NCBI GenBank assembly: GCA_026315105.1
Contig: CM048745.1
Coordinates: forward strand, 761,834,506 to 761,898,505
DNA length: 64,000 nt
DNA from: Locusta migratoria
Lineage: Eukaryota; Arthropoda; Insecta; Orthoptera; Acrididae
Direction of reading: 5' to 3'
Of this stretch, positions 56,941-64,000 are shown in pieces (the stretch's first letter is position 1; each line of letters begins with the position of its first letter). The notes beneath the pieces are model-generated. The model was not told the DNA's origin, searched no databases, and saw only the letters and a program-made list of their open reading frames with translations. The translations under genes and the position numbers were made by a program.

Positions 56941-57012
56941 GGCCTGTTGGTCTAGGGGTATGATTCCTGCTTTGGGTGCAGGAGGTCCCGGGTTCAAATC
57001 CCGGACAGGCCC
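56941..57012 (+). tRNA. trnP-UGG: tRNA-Pro (UGG), copy 50
   Basis: Consensus; next copy 1,065 bp on. Confidence 0.95.
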
Positions 57013-57432
57013 TACTTTTCGCTCTCGCCGCTTTGGCAGATTTGCTGGTCTCTAAAAGTATCCCACGGTGAAAACACGATGCTTGTCCGGCGCTGCAACA
57101 AAGATGCTGCCAACCGAATGACGTGAAACATGTCTGATGGGACACGTTGCATTTGTTTACTTCTTTGTCGACATCATCACCTGCACTGCATGTTCAGCTC
57201 ACGTCGTTTCCAAAGAGCAGCATGCTCAAAGTACGACTCAGCCTGCCCTCTCGCATTTGGAAAACGTCTTTTTCGCTATTAACACCAGTAGCGAAAGCAC
57301 GGACACTGGGAGGATGCCCACTTTTCCGTGGCCTGCTATCGCAATTTGCATTACATGATCCTACCTATAAGTTAATATACATAATCTAAAGAATGACTAG
57401 AGTCGCAGCAGCGGCAATAAAAGACCAGCGAC

Positions 57433-57504
57433 AGGTTCCACCGAGATTCGAACTCGGATCGCTGGATTCAAAGTCCAGAGTGCTAACCATTACACCATGG
57501 AACC
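57433..57504 (-). tRNA. trnQ-UUG: tRNA-Gln (UUG), copy 50
   Basis: Consensus with TTTT terminator. Confidence 0.95.
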
Positions 57505-58005
57505 TGACGGCCGTACGGCTTCTGAATAACGGTACTCAGTCTCGTGCAGTACATTACTGACATCCTTAGTACAATACACTAGAGAATTCTAAGCAAAATT
57601 TGCGACAAAATCACGATAAACGAAGTGGCCATATTTGTAGAGCAGATGGAATACTATAGATTCGCTTGCAGCACGAGTCTTCACTTGTTTTTCGTAAAAA
57701 GGTGTTGGTATCTCAGCAAAATAGGATGACATGTCAAAAGGAAGGAAGAAATGTCAGTCTGCTCACATTACAATATGCAGCGAAGTATGTGTCAAATGGC
57801 GACAGTTGTACTTTACGGGAACGCAGTGCTCTCACAGATTTGACAGAGATTTTTCACATTTTTCAGCAATGCTGCCAGAATGGCTGCCTGTATGGTTGTT
57901 GTCTAAACGAAACCCGTTACAGTAGACAGTCGACATACGATTCCGTAGCTAGCAAGCACGGTACGAGCAAAGCTAGTGCTGCTGTGCAGAAAACAACGCT
58001 CGAGC

Positions 58006-58077
58006 GGCCTGTTGGTCTAGGGGTATGATTCCTGCTTTGGGTGCAGGAGGTCCCGGGTTCAAATCCCGGACAGGCCC
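58006..58077 (+). tRNA. trnP-UGG: tRNA-Pro (UGG), copy 51
   Basis: Consensus; next copy 1,065 bp on. Confidence 0.95.
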
Positions 58078-58497
58078 TACTTTTCGCTCTCGCCGCTTTG
58101 GCAGATTTGCTGGTCTCTAAAAGTATCCCACGGTGAAAACACGATGCTTGTCCGGCGCTGCAACAAAGATGCTGCCAACCGAATGACGTGAAACATGTCT
58201 GATGGGACACGTTGCATTTGTTTACTTCTTTGTCGACATCATCACCTGCACTGCATGTTCAGCTCACGTCGTTTCCAAAGAGCAGCATGCTCAAAGTACG
58301 ACTCAGCCTGCCCTCTCGCATTTGGAAAACGTCTTTTTCGCTATTAACACCAGTAGCGAAAGCACGGACACTGGGAGGATGCCCACTTTTCCGTGGCCTG
58401 CTATCGCAATTTGCATTACATGATCCTACCTATAAGTTAATATACATAATCTAAAGAATGACTAGAGTCGCAGCAGCGGCAATAAAAGACCAGCGAC

Positions 58498-58569
58498 AGG
58501 TTCCACCGAGATTCGAACTCGGATCGCTGGATTCAAAGTCCAGAGTGCTAACCATTACACCATGGAACC
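58498..58569 (-). tRNA. trnQ-UUG: tRNA-Gln (UUG), copy 51
   Basis: Consensus with TTTT terminator. Confidence 0.95.
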
Positions 58570-59070
58570 TGACGGCCGTACGGCTTCTGAATAACGGTAC
58601 TCAGTCTCGTGCAGTACATTACTGACATCCTTAGTACAATACACTAGAGAATTCTAAGCAAAATTTGCGACAAAATCACGATAAACGAAGTGGCCATATT
58701 TGTAGAGCAGATGGAATACTATAGATTCGCTTGCAGCACGAGTCTTCACTTGTTTTTCGTAAAAAGGTGTTGGTATCTCAGCAAAATAGGATGACATGTC
58801 AAAAGGAAGGAAGAAATGTCAGTCTGCTCACATTACAATATGCAGCGAAGTATGTGTCAAATGGCGACAGTTGTACTTTACGGGAACGCAGTGCTCTCAC
58901 AGATTTGACAGAGATTTTTCACATTTTTCAGCAATGCTGCCAGAATGGCTGCCTGTATGGTTGTTGTCTAAACGAAACCCGTTACAGTAGACAGTCGACA
59001 TACGATTCCGTAGCTAGCAAGCACGGTACGAGCAAAGCTAGTGCTGCTGTGCAGAAAACAACGCTCGAGC

Positions 59071-59142
59071 GGCCTGTTGGTCTAGGGGTATGATTCCTGC
59101 TTTGGGTGCAGGAGGTCCCGGGTTCAAATCCCGGACAGGCCC
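59071..59142 (+). tRNA. trnP-UGG: tRNA-Pro (UGG), copy 52
   Basis: Consensus; unit carries the CTTTTCTGTGG marker of unit 46 plus a private GCATTGCATG. Confidence 0.95.
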
Positions 59143-59562
59143 TACTTTTCGCTCTCGCCGCTTTGGCAGATTTGCTGGTCTCTAAAAGTATCCCACGGTG
59201 AAAACACGATGCTTGTCCGGCGCTGCAACAAAGATGCTGCCAACCGAATGACGTGAAACATGTCTGATGGGACACGTTGCATTTGTTTACTTCTTTGTCG
59301 ACATCATCACCTGCACTGCATGTTCAGCTCACGTCGTTTCCAAAGAGCAGCATGCTCAAAGTACGACTCAGCCTGCCCTCTCGCATTTGGAAAACGTCTT
59401 TTTCGCTATTAACACCAGTAGCGAAAGCACGGACACTGGGAGGATGCCCACTTTTCTGTGGCCTGCTATCGCAATTTGCATTGCATGATCCTACCTATAA
59501 GTTAATATACATAATCTAAAGAATGACTAGAGTCGCAGCAGCGGCAATAAAAGACCAGCGAC

Positions 59563-59634
59563 AGGTTCCACCGAGATTCGAACTCGGATCGCTGGATTCA
59601 AAGTCCAGAGTGCTAACCATTACACCATGGAACC
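59563..59634 (-). tRNA. trnQ-UUG: tRNA-Gln (UUG), copy 52
   Basis: Consensus with TTTT terminator. Confidence 0.95.
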
Positions 59635-60136
59635 TGACGGCCGTACGGCTTCTGAATAACGGTACTCAGTCTCGTGCAGTACATTACTGACATCCTTAGT
59701 ACAATACACTAGAGAATTCTAAGCAAAATTTGCGACAAAATCACGATAAACGAAGTGGCCATATTTGTAGAGCAGATGGAATACTATAGATTCGCTTGCA
59801 GCACGAGTCTTCACTTGTTTTTCGTAAAAAAGGTGTTGGTATCTCAGCAAAATAGGATGACATGTCAAAAGGAAGGAAGAAATGTCAGTCTGCTCACATT
59901 ACAATATGCAGCGAAGTATGTGTCAAATGGCGACAGTTGTACTTTACGGGAACGCAGTGCTCTCACAGATTTGACAGAGATTTTTCACATTTTTCAGCAA
60001 TGCTGCCAGAATGGCTGCCTGTATGGTTGTTGTCTAAACGAAACCCGTTACAGTAGACAGTCGACATACGATTCCGTAGCTAGCAAGCACGGTACGAGCA
60101 AAGCTAGTGCTGCTGTGCAGAAAACAACGCTCGAGC

Positions 60137-60208
60137 GGCCTGTTGGTCTAGGGGTATGATTCCTGCTTTGGGTGCAGGAGGTCCCGGGTTCAAATCCCGG
60201 ACAGGCCC
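60137..60208 (+). tRNA. trnP-UGG: tRNA-Pro (UGG), copy 53
   Basis: Consensus; next copy 1,066 bp on. Confidence 0.95.
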
Positions 60209-60628
60209 TACTTTTCGCTCTCGCCGCTTTGGCAGATTTGCTGGTCTCTAAAAGTATCCCACGGTGAAAACACGATGCTTGTCCGGCGCTGCAACAAAGA
60301 TGCTGCCAACCGAATGACGTGAAACATGTCTGATGGGACACGTTGCATTTGTTTACTTCTTTGTCGACATCATCACCTGCACTGCATGTTCAGCTCACGT
60401 CGTTTCCAAAGAGCAGCATGCTCAAAGTACGACTCAGCCTGCCCTCTCGCATTTGGAAAACGTCTTTTTCGCTATTAACACCAGTAGCGAAAGCACGGAC
60501 ACTGGGAGGATGCCCACTTTTCCGTGGCCTGCTATCGCAATTTGCATTACATGATCCTACCTATAAGTTAATATACATAATCTAAAGAATGACTAGAGTC
60601 GCAGCAGCGGCAATATAAGACCAGCGAC

Positions 60629-60700
60629 AGGTTCCACCGAGATTCGAACTCGGATCGCTGGATTCAAAGTCCAGAGTGCTAACCATTACACCATGGAACC
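60629..60700 (-). tRNA. trnQ-UUG: tRNA-Gln (UUG), copy 53
   Basis: Consensus tRNA; terminator TTAT; spacer marker GAATATTATAG shared with units 47 and 54. Confidence 0.93.
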
Positions 60701-61202
60701 TGACGGCCGTACGGCTTCTGAATAACGGTACTCAGTCTCGTGCAGTACATTACTGACATCCTTAGTACAATACACTAGAGAATTCTAAGCAAAATTTGCG
60801 ACAAAATCACGATAAACGAAGTGGCCATATTTGTAGAGCAGATGGAATATTATAGATTCGCTTGCAGCACGAGTCTTCACTTGTTTTTCGTAAAAAAGGT
60901 GTTGGTATCTCAGCAAAATAGGATGACATGTCAAAAGGAAGGAAGAAATGTCAGTCTGCTCACATTACAATATGCAGCGAAGTATGTGTCAAATGGCGAC
61001 AGTTGTACTTTACGGGAACGCAGTGCTCTCACAGATTTGACAGAGATTTTTCACATTTTTCAGCAATGCTGCCAGAATGGCTGCCTGTATGGTTGTTGTC
61101 TAAACGAAACCCGTTACAGTAGACAGTCGACATACGATTCCGTAGCTAGCAAGCACGGTACGAGCAAAGCTAGTGCTGCTGTGCAGAAAACAACGCTCGA
61201 GC

Positions 61203-61274
61203 GGCCTGTTGGTCTAGGGGTATGATTCCTGCTTTGGGTGCAGGAGGTCCCGGGTTCAAATCCCGGACAGGCCC
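61203..61274 (+). tRNA. trnP-UGG: tRNA-Pro (UGG), copy 54
   Basis: Consensus; next copy 1,066 bp on. Confidence 0.95.
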
Positions 61275-61694
61275 TACTTTTCGCTCTCGCCGCTTTGGCA
61301 GATTTGCTGGTCTCTAAAAGTATCCCACGGTGAAAACACGATGCTTGTCCGGCGCTGCAACAAAGATGCTGCCAACCGAATGACGTGAAACATGTCTGAT
61401 GGGACACGTTGCATTTGTTTACTTCTTTGTCGACATCATCACCTGCACTGCATGTTCAGCTCACGTCGTTTCCAAAGAGCAGCATGCTCAAAGTACGACT
61501 CAGCCTGCCCTCTCGCATTTGGAAAACGTCTTTTTCGCTATTAACACCAGTAGCGAAAGCACGGACACTGGGAGGATGCCCACTTTTCCGTGGCCTGCTA
61601 TCGCAATTTGCATTACATGATCCTACCTATAAGTTAATATACATAATCTAAAGAATGACTAGAGTCGCAGCAGCGGCAATATAAGACCAGCGAC

Positions 61695-61766
61695 AGGTTC
61701 CACCGAGATTCGAACTCGGATCGCTGGATTCAAAGTCCAGAGTGCTAACCATTACACCATGGAACC
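61695..61766 (-). tRNA. trnQ-UUG: tRNA-Gln (UUG), copy 54
   Basis: Consensus tRNA; terminator TTAT; appears to be a duplicate of unit 53. Confidence 0.93.
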
Positions 61767-62268
61767 TGACGGCCGTACGGCTTCTGAATAACGGTACTCA
61801 GTCTCGTGCAGTACATTACTGACATCCTTAGTACAATACACTAGAGAATTCTAAGCAAAATTTGCGACAAAATCACGATAAACGAAGTGGCCATATTTGT
61901 AGAGCAGATGGAATATTATAGATTCGCTTGCAGCACGAGTCTTCACTTGTTTTTCGTAAAAAAGGTGTTGGTATCTCAGCAAAATAGGATGACATGTCAA
62001 AAGGAAGGAAGAAATGTCAGTCTGCTCACATTACAATATGCAGCGAAGTATGTGTCAAATGGCGACAGTTGTACTTTACGGGAACGCAGTGCTCTCACAG
62101 ATTTGACAGAGATTTTTCACATTTTTCAGCAATGCTGCCAGAATGGCTGCCTGTATGGTTGTTGTCTAAACGAAACCCGTTACAGTAGACAGTCGACATA
62201 CGATTCCGTAGCTAGCAAGCACGGTACGAGCAAAGCTAGTGCTGCTGTGCAGAAAACAACGCTCGAGC

Positions 62269-62340
62269 GGCCTGTTGGTCTAGGGGTATGATTCCTGCTT
62301 TGGGTGCAGGAGGTCCCGGGTTCAAATCCCGGACAGGCCC
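62269..62340 (+). tRNA. trnP-UGG: tRNA-Pro (UGG), copy 55
   Basis: Consensus; private spacer changes follow (TTGTTCACTT, GGATGACCAC). Confidence 0.95.
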
Positions 62341-62760
62341 TACTTTTCGCTCTCGCCGCTTTGGCAGATTTGCTGGTCTCTAAAAGTATCCCACGGTGAA
62401 AACACGATGCTTGTCCGGCGCTGCAACAAAGATGCTGCCAACCGAATGACGTGAAACATGTCTGATGGGACACGTTGCATTTGTTCACTTCTTTGTCGAC
62501 ATCATCACCTGCACTGCATGTTCAGCTCACGTCGTTTCCAAAGAGCAGCATGCTCAAAGTACGACTCAGCCTGCCCTCTCGCATTTGGAAAACGTCTTTT
62601 TCGCTATTAACACCAGTAGCGAAAGCACGGACACTGGGAGGATGACCACTTTTCCGTGGCCTGCTATCGCAATTTGCATTACATGATCCTACCTATAAGT
62701 TAATATACATAATCTAAAGAATGACTAGAGTCGCAGCAGCGGCAATAAAAGACCAGCGAC

Positions 62761-62832
62761 AGGTTCCACCGAGATTCGAACTCGGATCGCTGGATTCAAA
62801 GTCCAGAGTGCTAACCATTACACCATGGAACC
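62761..62832 (-). tRNA. trnQ-UUG: tRNA-Gln (UUG), copy 55
   Basis: Consensus with TTTT terminator. Confidence 0.95.
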
Positions 62833-63333
62833 TGACGGCCGTACGGCTTCTGAATAACGGTACTCAGTCTCGTGCAGTACATTACTGACATCCTTAGTAC
62901 AATACACTAGAGAATTCTAAGCAAAATTTGCGACAAAATCACGATAAACGAAGTGGCCATATTTGTAGAGCAGATGGAATACTATAGATTCGCTTGCAGC
63001 ACGAGTCTTCACTTGTTTTTCGTAAAAAGGTGTTGGTATCTCAGCAAAATAGGATGACATGTCAAAAGGAAGGAAGAAATGTCAGTCTGCTCACATTACA
63101 ATATGCAGCGAAGTATGTGTCAAATGGCGACAGTTGTACTTTACGGGAACGCAGTGCTCTCACAGATTTGACAGAGATTTTTCACATTTTTCAGCAATGC
63201 TGCCAGAATGGCTGCCTGTATGGTTGTTGTCTAAACGAAACCCGTTACAGTAGACAGTCGACATACGATTCCGTAGCTAGCAAGCACGGTACGAGCAAAG
63301 CTAGTGCTGCTGTGCAGAAAACAACGCTCGAGC

Positions 63334-63405
63334 GGCCTGTTGGTCTAGGGGTATGATTCCTGCTTTGGGTGCAGGAGGTCCCGGGTTCAAATCCCGGACA
63401 GGCCC
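63334..63405 (+). tRNA. trnP-UGG: tRNA-Pro (UGG), copy 56
   Basis: Consensus; last tRNA-Pro in the window. Confidence 0.95.
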
Positions 63406-63825
63406 TACTTTTCGCTCTCGCCGCTTTGGCAGATTTGCTGGTCTCTAAAAGTATCCCACGGTGAAAACACGATGCTTGTCCGGCGCTGCAACAAAGATGC
63501 TGCCAACCGAATGACGTGAAACATGTCTGATGGGACACGTTGCATTTGTTTACTTCTTTGTCGACATCATCACCTGCACTGCATGTTCAGCTCACGTCGT
63601 TTCCAAAGAGCAGCATGCTCAAAGTACGACTCAGCCTGCCCTCTCGCATTTGGAAAACGTCTTTTTCGCTATTAACACCAGTAGCGAAAGCACGGACACT
63701 GGGAGGATGCCCACTTTTCCGTGGCCTGCTATCGCAATTTGCATTACATGATCCTACCTATAAGTTAATATACATAATCTAAAGAATGACTAGAGTCGCA
63801 GCAGCGGCAATAAAAGACCAGCGAC

Positions 63826-63897
63826 AGGTTCCACCGAGATTCGAACTCGGATCGCTGGATTCAAAGTCCAGAGTGCTAACCATTACACCATGGAACC
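63826..63897 (-). tRNA. trnQ-UUG: tRNA-Gln (UUG), copy 56
   Basis: Consensus with TTTT terminator; the window ends about 100 bp further on in the next spacer. Confidence 0.95.
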
Positions 63898-64000
63898 TGA
63901 CGGCCGTACGGCTTCTGAATAACGGTACTCAGTCTCGTGCAGTACATTACTGACATCCTTAGTACAATACACTAGAGAATTCTAAGCAAAATTTGCGACA

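Larger units (their letters stand above)
52678..61202. repeat. Six-unit higher-order repeat, units 46-47 and 52-53
   Basis: Offset 6,393 bp, six units. Units 46 and 52 share CTTTTCTGTGG; units 47 and 53 share AATATAAG and GAATATTATAG. Units 48 and 54 differ in their tRNA-Gln, so the block is not a clean copy throughout. Confidence 0.65.
46301..64000. repeat. Tandem tRNA-Pro/tRNA-Gln array, right block (end of copy 40 to copy 56)
   Basis: Continuation of the same array after the retrotransposon. The phase is kept exactly: subtracting the 5,943-bp insertion and allowing 2 bp lost at the target gives a 1,066-bp spacing between copies 39 and 40. The array leaves the window still in phase, so its true copy number is larger than seen here. 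Confidence 0.98.

Noticed and set aside
1..64000. CRISPR array
   Set aside because: The repeats are about 1 kb long, the whole unit is conserved rather than a short repeat with varied spacers, and the DNA is eukaryotic.

Overview
This window is eukaryotic nuclear DNA, almost certainly from an animal and most likely an arthropod. The tRNA genes encode no CCA tail, carry internal A and B boxes, and are followed by T-run polymerase III terminators. The only protein-coding unit is a two-ORF non-LTR retrotransposon of Tx1/L1-like type. A partial tRNA-Val resembles insect tRNA-Val as I remember it. I cannot name the species.

Layout. Positions 1-40357 and 46301-64000 form one tandem array of a roughly 1,065/1,066-bp unit. 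Each unit has a tRNA-Pro(UGG) gene on the + strand and a tRNA-Gln(UUG) gene on the - strand. The two genes converge across about 420 bp, and about 493 bp separates the Gln 5' end from the next Pro gene. I count 56 tRNA-Pro positions: 53 full length, two 5'-truncated, one split by the retrotransposon. I count 54 tRNA-Gln positions: 45 plain UUG copies including three with a D-stem change, one switched to CUG, and eight with the same five substitutions. The spacers hold no convincing gene. The array runs off both window ends, is very homogeneous, and contains nested higher-order repeats of 2, 3 and 6 units, as expected from unequal exchange and gene conversion.

The array is broken once, at 40358-46300, by an apparently intact non-LTR element: 5' UTR, ORF1 (476 aa, RRM-like region plus CCHC knuckle), ORF2 (1,106 aa, AP-endonuclease, reverse transcriptase, C-terminal Cys/His motif), 3' UTR and poly(A). 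It sits inside the A box of tRNA-Pro copy 40, between GGTC and GGGG. After its first poly(A), 282 bp of foreign DNA follow: the 3' part of a different tRNA-Pro (CGG anticodon), cut at the same internal position, its flank, and the 3' half of a tRNA-Val. A second poly(A) then leads back into tRNA-Pro copy 40. The simplest reading is a 3' transduction from a donor copy that had itself inserted at this site in another tRNA-Pro gene. Two independent target genes are thus recorded in one insertion.

Two short units (copies 26/27 and 29/30) carry the same roughly 684-bp deletion. Its right breakpoint falls at the same GGTCT/AGGGG point of tRNA-Pro, which may be a scar of the element's endonuclease. 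The main story is therefore a large Pro/Gln tRNA array serving as the niche of a tRNA-Pro-targeting retrotransposon.
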